64,000 bases of DNA, from NCBI GenBank assembly GCA_963812915.1, contig CAWEXB010000012.1, positions 119,733 to 183,732 on the forward strand, written 5' to 3'. Positions 43,904 to 52,567 of the stretch are shown in pieces (position 1 is the stretch's first letter; every line of letters begins with the position of its first letter). A program made the position numbers and the translations under genes. The stretch is from JACVRW01 sp963812915. Its GTDB lineage: Bacteria > Actinomycetota > Thermoleophilia > Solirubrobacterales > Thermoleophilaceae. The notes below the pieces were generated by a model. It worked only from the letters and a program-made list of their open reading frames with translations, did no database searches and was not told the DNA's origin.

Positions 43904-44119
43904 CGTCGCGGCGACCGGAGCTGCCAGCCCCGGCTTGGGGGGCGGCGAGCCACTCCTCTGTCTCCAGGGCTCGGTGAACGTGTACGGCGGGCGTCGTCGT
44001 GCTACCGTCACCGGTGTTCGAAGCCGAGTTCTTGCTCGGCGACCTAGTGCCAGCGCCCGGTAGTCGTTGCCTCGAGCATCCTCCGCGTACGCAGCACACG
44101 ATCAGTGGAGGTATCAGCA

Positions 44120-44326
44120 ATGGCCACCGGAACCGTGAAGTGGTTCAACGACGACAAGGGCTTCGGCTTCGTCACGCCCGACGAGGCGGGCAAGGATTTG
44201 TTCGTCCATCACACCGGCATCGCCGGCGACGGCTTCAAGTCACTCGCCGAGGGCGCCAAGGTCTCCTACGACGCCGAGGCCGGAGATAAGGGACCGAAGG
44301 CGGTCAACGTCCGGCCCCTGTCCTAG
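44120..44326 (+). CDS. Cold shock protein, CspA family
   Basis: 68 residues, one OB-fold single-stranded nucleic-acid-binding domain. ATG 44120 with ggaggt seven bases upstream. RNP1 is DDKGFGFVTPDE and RNP2 is DLFVHHTGI; GTVKWFN is the family start. Normal length. Acts as an RNA chaperone in the cytosol. Stands alone between small genes. Confidence 0.97.
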   Translation: MATGTVKWFNDDKGFGFVTPDEAGKDLFVHHTGIAGDGFKSLAEGAKVSYDAEAGDKGPKAVNVRPLS

Positions 44327-44464
44327 CCAGCGGCGAGAGCGGCGTCGCTGCCGCGCTTCCAGGACGCCGCTCGATCCGGAGTATCCTCCTTCCAGCCGTC
44401 TCCGCCCTCGGGTGTTGTGCTCCCTGTGCCCCCCGGTGGTGTATGCCCCCGGGGAGCCGCAAGG

Positions 44465-44686
44465 ATGGTGTGCATGTCCGAGCAGGACGAGCAGTCCAGC
44501 TGGAATTCTTCGACCCGCGGCGAGCAGGCCTGGAAGGAGGACGTCGAGCGCGTAGCTTCTCGCAACGCCGAAGCACGGAAGGCCGGCAAGAAGCAACGGG
44601 AAGCCTATGAGCAGAGGCGGGAAGACGCGCGTCGCGCCGCGGCGGCCAGGCGCCACTCGCAACTGCTGAACCGCCCCACTCCGTAG
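44465..44686 (+). CDS. Small, highly charged hypothetical protein
   Basis: 73 residues from ATG 44465 (gggagccgcaagg upstream; ATG 44474 is an alternative). MSEQDEQSSWNSSTRGEQAW is followed by a long Lys/Arg/Glu-rich helix (NAEARKAGKKQREAYEQRRE, RAAAARRHSQLL). Likely a single amphipathic or coiled helix; could bind nucleic acid. No family recognised. Confidence 0.65.
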   Translation: MVCMSEQDEQSSWNSSTRGEQAWKEDVERVASRNAEARKAGKKQREAYEQRREDARRAAAARRHSQLLNRPTP

Positions 44687-44899
44687 GCCAAGCCGACCGC
44701 TAGCGGTGCTCCGCTACTAGCCGCACCGTCGAAGCTCTCCGGACTTCTCGCCGCCCGGCGCGGTGGACACCGGGGCCACTGCGGGGGTACGCTGCCATTG
44801 GACGCCACCTCTCATCCCCTCCGTTTGGGTGTGGGTGGACTCGCGGTCGCGCTTGAGAGGTCCCGTTCGGATCTGACGGCAACCGCTCAGGAGGAGATC

Positions 44900-46663
44900 A
44901 TGGCCGCCTCCGCGCCGCCGTGGAATGGCGCTAGGGGCACCGCCCAGCCGCCCCGGCCCTACGTTCTCTGGGCGATAGCGGTTGCCGGCTGCGCCGCGGC
45001 TGCGTGCTCGGTCTGGCTCGCGTTCGCGAGCGACCATGTGGTCGAGCCGGGCCTGCAGGCGGCGCTGATCGACTGGATCACGCTTCCGTACATCCTCGCC
45101 GGGCTGATCGCCTGGTGGCGACGGCCCGACAGCCGCTTCGGGCCGCTGATGATCGCGGCGGGCTTCGTCACGTTCCTGTCGAGCTTGCAATGGGCGAACG
45201 AGATGGTCCCGTACACCATCGGGCTGGCCTTCGACCTGATCCCGGTGGCGGTCTTCCTGCACGTGTTCCTCGCGTTCCCGAGCGGCCGCCTGGAGCGGCG
45301 CACGGAGCTGGTCGCCGTCGCGGTGGCGTACGCGGCGGCGGTGGGCATGCAGGCCGCCAAGATGATGCTCGGTGGCGTAGGGGCCGACAACCTGCTCGCG
45401 GTCACCGTCCAGCCCGCCGCGGCCAACACCGTGCAGGATGTTCAGCTGCTCACGCTGAGTGCGCTCGCCCTCGCCGGGGTCGCACTGCTCGCCGCCCGCA
45501 GGCGTGGATCAGGCCGTCCGCGCCGACGCTCCGTTGCGCTGCTGGTCGATTCCTTCGCGCTCGGACTCGTGGCGATCGCGGTCCTCCTGGTGGCGGGCGC
45601 ATTCGAGCTGCCCGCCTTCGAGACGATCCGCCGAATCACCTTCGGGGTGATCGGGCTCGCACCGTTCGCCTTCCTGCTCGGCCTCCTGGATGCGCGTCTC
45701 GCTCGCTCGGCGGTCGGCGATCTGGTGGTCGAGTTGCGCGCGGATCCCTCGCCGGAGGATCTCCCCCGCGCCTTTGCGCGCGCCCTTAGCGATCCGTCGC
45801 TGACGCTCGCATACTGGGTGCCGCAGTTCGAGACCTGGGCCGACCTGGATGGCCGGCCGGTCGAGCTGCCCGGACCGGGGTCCGGAAGGGCGACGACCTT
45901 CATCGACCGCGACGGGGCGCATGTCGCGGCGCTGCTGCACGACCGCTCGCTGGACGACGAGCGCGAGCTGCTCGATGCCGTCAGCGCCGCGGCCGGTATC
46001 GCGCTCGAAAACGGCCGCCTGCACGCAGAGCTCAGGGCTGGTCTCGAAGAGCTACGGGGATCGCGGGGACGCGTCATCGAGGCCGGCCAGAAGGAGCGGC
46101 AGCGACTCGAGCGCAACCTTCACGACGGCGCGCAGCAGCGGCTCATCGCCCTCTCGCTGGACCTCCGCCGGCTCGAGGAGCGCCTGGGCCCCAACCCCGA
46201 CGCGAAGGCCGGCCTCGATCGGGCGAGGCGTGAGATCGCGCTCTCCCTCGAGGAGCTTCGCGGTGTCGCGCGCGGCATCCATCCGGCGGTGGTCAGCGGG
46301 CACGGGCTGGCGGTGGCCCTGGAGTCGCTCGCCGCGCGCGCCCCTGTGCCCGTCCGGCTGACCGTGGAGGTCGAGGACCGAGTCCACGAGCGGCTCGAGG
46401 TGGCCGCGTACTACGTCGTCTGCGAGAGCCTTGCGAACATCGGCAAGCACGCACAGGCGTCGTCCGCCACCGTGGAGGTCGCTCGGAGGAACGGGGAGAT
46501 CGTCGTCGAGGTCGTCGACGACGGGGTCGGGGGCGCCGACAGCGAGCGGGGCACCGGCCTGCGGGGCCTGGCCGACCGCGTCGAGGCGCTCGACGGCCGC
46601 CTCCGCGTCTGGACCCCGCGCGGGGGCGGGACGCGCGTCAGAGCGGAGATGCCATGCGCGTAG
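44900..46663 (+). CDS. NarL-type sensor histidine kinase, integral membrane
   Basis: 587 residues, ATG 44900 after aggagg with a 6-base spacer. The N-terminal ~260 residues hold six to eight membrane segments (VLWAIAVAGCAAAACSVWLA, LPYILAGLIAWW, FALGLVAIAVLLVAGAF), then a GAF-like region and a coiled linker. The HisKA_3 box is RLERNLHDGAQQRLIALSLD with the phospho-His; ATPase motifs are ESLANIGKHAQASSATV, VVDDGVGGAD and GTGLRGLADRVEALDG. Its stop lies inside the next gene (10 bp overlap), which encodes the cognate regulator. Confidence 0.93.
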   Translation: MAASAPPWNGARGTAQPPRPYVLWAIAVAGCAAAACSVWLAFASDHVVEPGLQAALIDWITLPYILAGLIAWWRRPDSRFGPLMIAAGFVTFLSSLQWANEMVPYTIGLAFDLIPVAVFLHVFLAFPSGRLERRTELVAVAVAYAAAVGMQAAKMMLGGVGADNLLAVTVQPAAANTVQDVQLLTLSALALAGVALLAARRRGSGRPRRRSVALLVDSFALGLVAIAVLLVAGAFELPAFETIRRITFGVIGLAPFAFLLGLLDARLARSAVGDLVVELRADPSPEDLPRAFARALSDPSLTLAYWVPQFETWADLDGRPVELPGPGSGRATTFIDRDGAHVAALLHDRSLDDERELLDAVSAAAGIALENGRLHAELRAGLEELRGSRGRVIEAGQKERQRLERNLHDGAQQRLIALSLDLRRLEERLGPNPDAKAGLDRARREIALSLEELRGVARGIHPAVVSGHGLAVALESLAARAPVPVRLTVEVEDRVHERLEVAAYYVVCESLANIGKHAQASSATVEVARRNGEIVVEVVDDGVGGADSERGTGLRGLADRVEALDGRLRVWTPRGGGTRVRAEMPCA

Positions 46664-47298
46664 CGCTCGCCGAGGACTCCGTCCTGCTGCGCGAGGGAGT
46701 CGTGCGCCTCCTCCGCGACGCCGGGTTCGACGTGGTCGCCCAGTGCGGGGATGCTGAGGACCTCATCCGCAAGGTGAACAGCCACGACCTGGACGCCGCG
46801 ATCGTGGACATTCGATTGCCCCCGACCTACAACGACGAGGGCCTGCGTGCCGCTCTCGAGATCCGCGCGAACCATCCCTCGGTGGGAGTGCTCGTGTTGT
46901 CGCAGTACGTCGAGCTCGGCTTGGCGATGAAGCTGCTCGCTGACTCGGCGGAGGGAGTCGGGTATCTGCTGAAGGACCGCATCAGCGACGTCGACGAGTT
47001 CGTGGCGGCGGTGCGACGGGTCGCCCAGGGTGGTTCGGCGATCGACCCGATCATCGTCTCCACTCTGCTCGAGAGGCGGCGAAGCGACGATCCGCTCGCT
47101 CAGCTGACACCACGCGAGCGCGAGGTGCTCGAGCTGATGGCCACCGGCAGCTCCAATCAGGGGATCGCGGACGCGCTCGTGATCACACTCCGCGCCGTCG
47201 AGAAGTACGTCTCGAGCATCTTCGGCAAGCTAGGGCTGCCGTCGACCGGAAGCGAATCGCGGCGGGTGCTCGCTGTGCTGATGGTCCTGCGCTCCTGA
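46654..47298 (+). CDS. LuxR/NarL-family response regulator
   Basis: 214 residues. The receiver has the acidic pair in ALAEDSVLLREG, the phosphoacceptor in AIVDIRLPPTYNDEG and Lys in GYLLKDR. The LuxR helix-turn-helix is LTPREREVLELMATGSSNQG and IADALVITLRAVEKYVSSIF. Cognate to the overlapping kinase. It probably controls the following membrane-protein/transporter genes, which carry a shared upstream element. Confidence 0.96.
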   Translation: MRVALAEDSVLLREGVVRLLRDAGFDVVAQCGDAEDLIRKVNSHDLDAAIVDIRLPPTYNDEGLRAALEIRANHPSVGVLVLSQYVELGLAMKLLADSAEGVGYLLKDRISDVDEFVAAVRRVAQGGSAIDPIIVSTLLERRRSDDPLAQLTPREREVLELMATGSSNQGIADALVITLRAVEKYVSSIFGKLGLPSTGSESRRVLAVLMVLRS

Positions 47299-47313
47299 GG
47301 CGAGCGAAGCGGG

Positions 47314-47362
47314 AAGACACCAGAAAACCGGCCCCCGGGCGGCCAGTATCCCGCCTTTCGCG
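47314..47362 (+). repeat. Intergenic element copy 1
   Basis: aagacaccagaaaaccg then a C/G run, then cggccagtatcccgcctttc. An almost identical 50-base copy lies at 48123-48172, and both precede genes of the transporter group by ~55 bases. It could be a regulator binding site, a leader RNA element or a small repeat; the sequence does not decide. Confidence 0.85.
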
Positions 47363-47416
47363 CGGCCGCTGGGGATGGGATTTTGGACGAGCCCCTGAAC
47401 GCAGAGAGGAACAGAG

Positions 47417-48118
47417 ATGAGCACGCCCGTCACTGAAACCGCGTCAGGGTCCGTGCCAGCGCGCCGGGCCTTCAGCGTTCCGGAGGTCGCGTTCCTGATC
47501 GGGGTGCCGCTCCTCTGGGCGGTCCTGCTCCTCTTCCACCCGACCGGCGACGGGGACGAGTACTACCCGATCGTGAAGGACGACGTCACGGCCTGGCTGA
47601 CGGTCCACCTCGGGACGATGCTCTTCATTCCCCTGATGGCCGGTGTGGTCTTCCTGCTTCTGCGCGGCGTCACCGGCCGCGCGGCGCTGGTCAGCCGGAT
47701 CGCACTCGCGCCGTTCGTCGTCTTCTACGGCGCCTACGAGGTGCTGGTGGGGCTTGGCAACGGCATCCTCGCCAATGAAGTGAATGCACTGCCGGAATCA
47801 GAAACGGCGACGGGTGCCCAGCTGATCCAAGACTTCAACGAGAGCACGCTCCTCGCCGACCCCGGCATCTTGAACGGCATCGGCACCGTCGCCTTGTTGG
47901 TCGCAGCCGTGGCGGCTGGGATCGCTCTCTACCGCCACGCGGGCGCGCCCATCGCGGTCCCGATTCTGCTCGCCCTGTCGGCGCCTCTCGTGGCCATGCA
48001 CCCGCCGCCGTTCGGACCCATCGGCCTGGTCCTGTTCATGGCCGCGGTCCTCGTCGCCCTGCGGGCTCGCTCCCCGGCGCGAGCGCCGGCTCTGGCCCCA
48101 CAGCCGGGCCCCGCGTAG
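47417..48118 (+). CDS. Six-helix integral membrane protein, unknown function
   Basis: 233 residues, ATG 47417 with agaggaac upstream. Hydrophobic segments include VAFLIGVPLLWAVLLLF, LGTMLFIPLMAGVVFLLL, IALAPFVVFYGAYEVLVGL, GTVALLVAAVAAGIALY, VPILLALSAPLVAM and PIGLVLFMAAVLVAL. A polar loop (EVNALPESETATGAQLIQDF) lies between the third and fourth. No family recognised. It sits between the two-component genes and the MMPL transporter. Confidence 0.82.
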   Translation: MSTPVTETASGSVPARRAFSVPEVAFLIGVPLLWAVLLLFHPTGDGDEYYPIVKDDVTAWLTVHLGTMLFIPLMAGVVFLLLRGVTGRAALVSRIALAPFVVFYGAYEVLVGLGNGILANEVNALPESETATGAQLIQDFNESTLLADPGILNGIGTVALLVAAVAAGIALYRHAGAPIAVPILLALSAPLVAMHPPPFGPIGLVLFMAAVLVALRARSPARAPALAPQPGPA

Positions 48119-48122
48119 CGAC

Positions 48123-48172
48123 AAGACACCAGAAAACCGTCCCCCCGAACGGCCAGTATCCCGCCTTTCGCG
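48123..48172 (+). repeat. Intergenic element copy 2
   Basis: aagacaccagaaaaccg, C-run, cggccagtatcccgcctttc: same as 47314-47362 with one extra base and a few changes in the C/G run. It ends 54 bases before the MMPL transporter start, the same distance as copy 1 from its gene, which supports a regulatory role. Confidence 0.85.
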
Positions 48173-48225
48173 GCGGGCACCTGGGTGAGAGGTTGGGCGA
48201 GTTCCCGCAGCCGAAAGGCACAGCG

Positions 48226-50565
48226 ATGAAGACGCGCATCATCCAGCACGAGCCGGAGCCGGACCAGCCCGACACCTCCGGAAACGGCGCGGCCACCCCG
48301 CCGCGGCCTCCGGCACACAACCTGGCGGCACGGATGGCCCGCTGGAGCGGTCAGCATCGCAAGAAGGCCATCTTCGGGTGGCTTGCGTTCGTCCTCGTCG
48401 CCTTCTTTGTCGGCAACAACCTGATCGGCTCGAAACTCATCTCCGACATCGATGAGTTCTCGGGTGAATCCCGCGAAGCCGAGCAGGCCCTCGACCGCGC
48501 CGGGCTCAGGCCGGTCGAGGAGGTCGTGTTCGTTCAGAGCGACGAGCTGACCATCAGGGATCCCGAGTTCCGAGCGGCGGTCGAGGACGTGACCGGCCGC
48601 CTCTCCGAGGTCCAGTACGTCAGGAACGTGGAGTCGCCGCTGACCGGCGACGGTGAGGTCTCGGCCGACGGCCACGCCGCCCTCGTGAACTTCGAGATCG
48701 CCGGTGATTCAACGGAGGCGAAGGATCGAGTCGATCCCACGCTCGCGGCGGTCGCCGCCGTCCAGGCCGATCATCCGAACTTCGACATCGAGCAGTTCGG
48801 CGGCGCCAGCGCCAACAAGGCCATCGACAAGGTCATCAAGGACGACCTCGCGAAGGCGGGAATGCTCTCCCTGCCGATCACGCTGATCATCCTCGTCATC
48901 ACCTTCGGCACGCTGGTGGCGGCCGGAGTGCCGCTGCTGATCGGGCTCACGTCCGTGATGGCCGCCCTCGGCGTGGTCGCGATCACAAGCTACGTCTTCC
49001 CCGCCGCGGGGGAGCTCTCGGCGGTCATCCTGCTGATGGGCCTTGCTGTCGGTGTCGACTACTCGCTCTTCTACGTGCGACGGGAGCGCGAGGAGCGCGC
49101 GGCCGGTCGCGGCGAGCGCTCCGCGCTCGAGGCCGCCGCCGCGACCTCCGGGCGGGCCGTCCTGATCTCCGGCGCGACCGTGATCGTCGCGATGGCGGGC
49201 ATGTTCATCAGCGGCGACAAGACCTTCATCTCCTTTGCCCAGGGGACGATCGTCGTGGTGGCGATCGCAATGTTCGCCTCGCTGACGGTGCTGCCGGCGA
49301 TCCTGTCTTGGCTCGGTGATCGCATCGAGAAGGGTCGCATTCCGGTGCTCGGCCGCCGGCGCCGCCCGGCGGGCCAGTCGCGCTTCTGGACCGCGCTGAC
49401 CGGCCGTGTCATGCGTCGCCCAGTCCTTTCGATCGTCGTCGCAGGGGGCCTCCTGGTGGCGCTGGCGATTCCGGCCCTCCAGATGAAGAGCGTCACCAGC
49501 GATATCGACGAGCTGCCGCAGGACCTGCCCGTCATCGTGACCTACAACAAGGTCAAGGAAGTGTTCCCGACCGAAGGCGTCACCGCGACCGTGGTCGTCG
49601 AGGCCGACGACGTGCGCTCCGGCGCCACCGCGGCCGGCATCGCCGACCTCCAGGACGAGGTCAAGGCTTCGGATGCCTTCAAGCCCGGGACCGAGGTCAT
49701 CTACAGCGACGACGGCACGGTCGCGCAGATCAACGTCCCGACCCGCGGCAACGGCACGGACGCCGCGTCCACCAACGCCCTCAGCGAGCTCCGCGACCAG
49801 ATCATCCCGGCGACGGTCGGCGGGGTCGAGGGGGCCAGCGTCAACGTCAGCGGCGATGCTGCCGGTTCGGAGGACTTCGCCAGTCAGCTGAGCAGCAGGC
49901 TGCCGCTGATCTTCGCGTTCGTGTTCGGACTCGCCTTCCTGCTGATGCTGGTCACCTTCCGCTCGATCGTGATCCCGGGAGTGACGATCATCCTCAACCT
50001 GCTCTCGGTCGGAGCCGCCTACGGCGTCCTCGTGCTGGTCTTCCAGAAGGGCAACCTGGAGTCGCTGCTCGGCTTCACCTCGAACGGCGGGGTGACGAAC
50101 TGGCTGCCGCTGTTCCTGTTCGTGGTCCTGTTCGGGCTCTCGATGGACTACCACGTTTTCATCCTCTCCCGCGTGCGGGAGCTCTGGGAGCGCGGAATGT
50201 CGACCGATGAGGCCGTCAAGCAGGGGATCTCGACCACCGCCGGGACCGTGACCAGCGCCGCCGTCGTCATGGTGGGCGTGTTCCTGGTCTTCGTCACGCT
50301 GGCCTTCCTCGACTTCAAGGAGCTCGGGCTCGGGCTGGCCGCGGCGGTCCTGATCGACGCGACGATCATCCGGGGCGTCCTGCTGCCGGCGTCGATGAAG
50401 GTGCTCGGCGACTGGAACTGGTACCTGCCGAGCTGGCTCGACTGGCTTCCGCGCATCGGTGCCGAGCGCGACGCCGCACCGCCGCCCCTCGACCCCGGGG
50501 AGCCCCCGGCCCCGGACGAGCCAGGCACCCCTGACGAGCCGAAGCCCGAGCCGCTTCCGGCATAG
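48226..50565 (+). CDS. MMPL/RND family transporter
   Basis: 779-residue inner-membrane transporter with two MMPL halves. ATG 48226, aaagg upstream. TM1 is IFGWLAFVLVAFFVGNNLIG, followed by a large extracytoplasmic loop, then five helices including LLMGLAVGVDYSLFYVRR. The second half repeats this: VSIVVAGGLLVALAIPAL, loop, and FVVLFGLSMDYHVFILSRV. The GVDYS/SMDYH motifs carry the proton-relay Asp. The C-terminal tail is Pro/Asp-rich. Related proteins export lipids or drugs. It is 4 bp upstream of the next gene. Confidence 0.93.
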   Translation: MKTRIIQHEPEPDQPDTSGNGAATPPRPPAHNLAARMARWSGQHRKKAIFGWLAFVLVAFFVGNNLIGSKLISDIDEFSGESREAEQALDRAGLRPVEEVVFVQSDELTIRDPEFRAAVEDVTGRLSEVQYVRNVESPLTGDGEVSADGHAALVNFEIAGDSTEAKDRVDPTLAAVAAVQADHPNFDIEQFGGASANKAIDKVIKDDLAKAGMLSLPITLIILVITFGTLVAAGVPLLIGLTSVMAALGVVAITSYVFPAAGELSAVILLMGLAVGVDYSLFYVRREREERAAGRGERSALEAAAATSGRAVLISGATVIVAMAGMFISGDKTFISFAQGTIVVVAIAMFASLTVLPAILSWLGDRIEKGRIPVLGRRRRPAGQSRFWTALTGRVMRRPVLSIVVAGGLLVALAIPALQMKSVTSDIDELPQDLPVIVTYNKVKEVFPTEGVTATVVVEADDVRSGATAAGIADLQDEVKASDAFKPGTEVIYSDDGTVAQINVPTRGNGTDAASTNALSELRDQIIPATVGGVEGASVNVSGDAAGSEDFASQLSSRLPLIFAFVFGLAFLLMLVTFRSIVIPGVTIILNLLSVGAAYGVLVLVFQKGNLESLLGFTSNGGVTNWLPLFLFVVLFGLSMDYHVFILSRVRELWERGMSTDEAVKQGISTTAGTVTSAAVVMVGVFLVFVTLAFLDFKELGLGLAAAVLIDATIIRGVLLPASMKVLGDWNWYLPSWLDWLPRIGAERDAAPPPLDPGEPPAPDEPGTPDEPKPEPLPA

Positions 50566-50568
50566 CGA

Positions 50569-51348
50569 ATGACTACTCCGACGGCAACTCCCCCCAGCCC
50601 GGCTCCTCCTCCCGCGGTCCCTCCTCCCTCCGGCGAGAAGCTCGGCTGGAATGCCGGGCGCGTGGTGGCGGTGGTGTTCGGGAGCCTCGCCGCGCTCATC
50701 GGCTTCGCGCTCCTGCTCGGCGGGTTGGCGCTCGTCCTCGCTCACGCGTTTGCCCGCGACGATGACGGCTACTACAGCTCAGACACCGAACGGCTGTCCA
50801 CCGCTACCTACGCGCTCACTGTCGAGGACATCGACCTTGGAAGCGACCCCGCCGACTTTGTTCCCGAGGACGTGCTCGGAACCGTCCGCATCAGAGCCGA
50901 GCGGCCGGGTGGTGGCCCGGTCTTCGTCGGCATCGCCCCCGAGCGGGAGGTCGACGCCTACCTGCAGGGCGTGGGCCGTGCCGAGGTCGAGGATTTCTCC
51001 GACGGCTCACCCCGCTACCTGCCAAGCCGGGGCGGCGCTCCTCCGCGCCCGCCCTCGGCGGAACGGTTCTGGGTCGCCTCCGCGGAGGGGCCAGGACGGC
51101 AGGCGGTGAGCTGGGAGGTCGAGGGTGGACGCTGGTCCGTGGTGGCCATGAACGCCGACGGTGCGCGGCGCGTGGTCGTCGACGCCGACGTGGCGGCAAA
51201 GGTCGGCTGGTTCTTGGGCGTCGGTATCGGACTGCTCGCGGGAGGACTCCTGCTCCTGGCCGGCGGGATCGTGCTGATCATCTGGGCCGCGCGACGGAGC
51301 TCGACGCGGCGCGCCGCCGCCGGCGCGGCAGCTCCGGACGGCGCCTGA
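50569..51348 (+). CDS. Two-helix membrane protein coupled to the MMPL transporter
   Basis: 259 residues. Pro-rich N-terminus (PSPAPPPAVPPPSGEK), TM helix VVAVVFGSLAALIGFALLLG, an extracytoplasmic domain of ~140 residues (YALTVEDIDLGSDPADFVPE, VFVGIAPEREVDAYLQGVG), and a second helix FLGVGIGLLAGGLLLLAGGI. The short distance (3 bp) to the transporter suggests a joint complex or co-regulation. Not a known accessory family to me. Confidence 0.8.
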   Translation: MTTPTATPPSPAPPPAVPPPSGEKLGWNAGRVVAVVFGSLAALIGFALLLGGLALVLAHAFARDDDGYYSSDTERLSTATYALTVEDIDLGSDPADFVPEDVLGTVRIRAERPGGGPVFVGIAPEREVDAYLQGVGRAEVEDFSDGSPRYLPSRGGAPPRPPSAERFWVASAEGPGRQAVSWEVEGGRWSVVAMNADGARRVVVDADVAAKVGWFLGVGIGLLAGGLLLLAGGIVLIIWAARRSSTRRAAAGAAAPDGA

Positions 51349-51351
51349 CGC

Positions 51352-51948
51352 TCAGGCTGGAGGACTCTCGGTCTGCTTCGGCAGCAGCGAGTGGCCGTCG
51401 ACCACCGCCGAGGCGATGTCGACCAACTTCCGGTTGGCGGCGCGTGAGTGCTCGCGCAGCATGTCGAAGGCCGTCGCCTCGTCGACCGCGTGACGCTCCA
51501 TGAGAATGCCCTTGGCCCGCTCCGTTACGGCCCGACGCCCGAATGCCCCCTCCAGGTCGTGGTACTCGGCGAAGCGGCGCAAGACGATGTCGATCGAGCT
51601 CTGCCAGTCCGCCGCCTCGCCATCGCTGATGTAGGCGAAGATGCCCCGCTTCGACGCCTCCGTGATGAAGTCGGGATCGGGAGCGTGGATGAGCACGATC
51701 ACTGGGCAGGCGGCCTCCTGGACGATCTTTTCGATCAGGCCGAGGGCGTGCTCGGAGCTCTCCCCCAAGCCCACCAGCGCAACGTCGGGTCGCTCCCTGG
51801 CGGTCACAGGCCCGACGTCGTCGACCTCGATCTCGCGCGCGATCACCTCATGCCCAAGTGAGGCGACGATCGGTGCTACGAGAGCCAACCGATCTTTTCG
51901 CTCGTTGGCGATCAGCACGCGCAGATGGTGTGTCTCGCGATAGCTCAT
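51352..51948 (-). CDS. ANTAR-domain regulator with degenerate receiver
   Basis: 198 residues. The C-terminal ANTAR domain (RRAVTERAKGILMERHAVDE, AFDMLREHSRAANRKLVDIA) binds paired RNA hairpins to prevent termination (family knowledge). The N-terminal receiver-like domain lacks the usual residues: the phosphoacceptor position reads VALVGLGESS rather than a VD motif and the Lys loop reads AYISDGE. It is therefore likely a pseudo-receiver controlled by ligand or partner. Convergent with the transporter genes; no target hairpins were identified. Confidence 0.88.
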   Translation of the reverse strand: MSYRETHHLRVLIANERKDRLALVAPIVASLGHEVIAREIEVDDVGPVTARERPDVALVGLGESSEHALGLIEKIVQEAACPVIVLIHAPDPDFITEASKRGIFAYISDGEAADWQSSIDIVLRRFAEYHDLEGAFGRRAVTERAKGILMERHAVDEATAFDMLREHSRAANRKLVDIASAVVDGHSLLPKQTESPPA

Positions 51949-52091
51949 CGTTTCTCGAGAACAGTCGATTCTAATAGATGGTAGGCTGCGAGGTCGCTTC
52001 GCCCTAGCAAACGGCGAGCGCTATTCCGGCTCCAGCACTTGGCCGGCGTGACGCGGGCCTTCATCGGTCAGAGCAGCGTCCGGAGCCGAGA

Positions 52092-52538
52092 ATGTCGACG
52101 TCCTCGCGGGACAAGCACCACATCAACGGCCGGGGTCACGTGCCCGGCGGAACCGATGGCTTCGACCTGCTGCTGAAGAACGACCGCGGCGCGGCCTTCG
52201 CGGCCAGGCAGGTGGTGCTCGCCGGCGACGGCCTCGTGCCCGCCGCCGTCCGTGACGATGTCCTGCTCTTGGTGACCGAGTTGGTTGCCAACGCATGGCG
52301 CCACGCCCGCATGGGAGCCGACCGGCGGCTGCGCGTCGAACTTCGACGGCGCTCAGACCTCCTCCGTCTGGCGGTGATCGACGGGGGCACCGGCTTCACA
52401 CCGGATCCCGAACGCTCCAGTGGGGACGAGCCGGGCGGTTGGGGCCTGCTCCTGGTCGATCGGATCGCCACTCGCTGGGGTGTCGTGCCCACCACGAGCG
52501 GCACTCGCGTCTGGTTCGAGATCAGCATCGACGAGTGA
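52092..52538 (+). CDS. Anti-sigma-type ATP-binding protein (RsbW-like HATPase)
   Basis: 148 residues of a lone GHKL ATPase domain. ATG 52092 with ggagccgaga upstream. The N-box is LLVTELVANAWRHA, the G1 box AVIDGGTGFTPD and the G2 box GGWGLLLVDRIATRWGVV. The absence of a His phosphorylation domain fits anti-sigma/serine kinase regulators. No sigma factor or antagonist is adjacent; the neighbouring ANTAR protein, divergently encoded 143 bp away, may belong to the same stress circuit (inference). Confidence 0.88.
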   Translation: MSTSSRDKHHINGRGHVPGGTDGFDLLLKNDRGAAFAARQVVLAGDGLVPAAVRDDVLLLVTELVANAWRHARMGADRRLRVELRRRSDLLRLAVIDGGTGFTPDPERSSGDEPGGWGLLLVDRIATRWGVVPTTSGTRVWFEISIDE

Positions 52539-52567
52539 GCGCCGCGACGGGAACGTGCTCTAGCACG

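Noticed and set aside
48709..50745. 678-codon minus-strand frame
   Set aside because: Asp/Arg/His-rich mirror of the MMPL transporter codons; no domain, no start signal.
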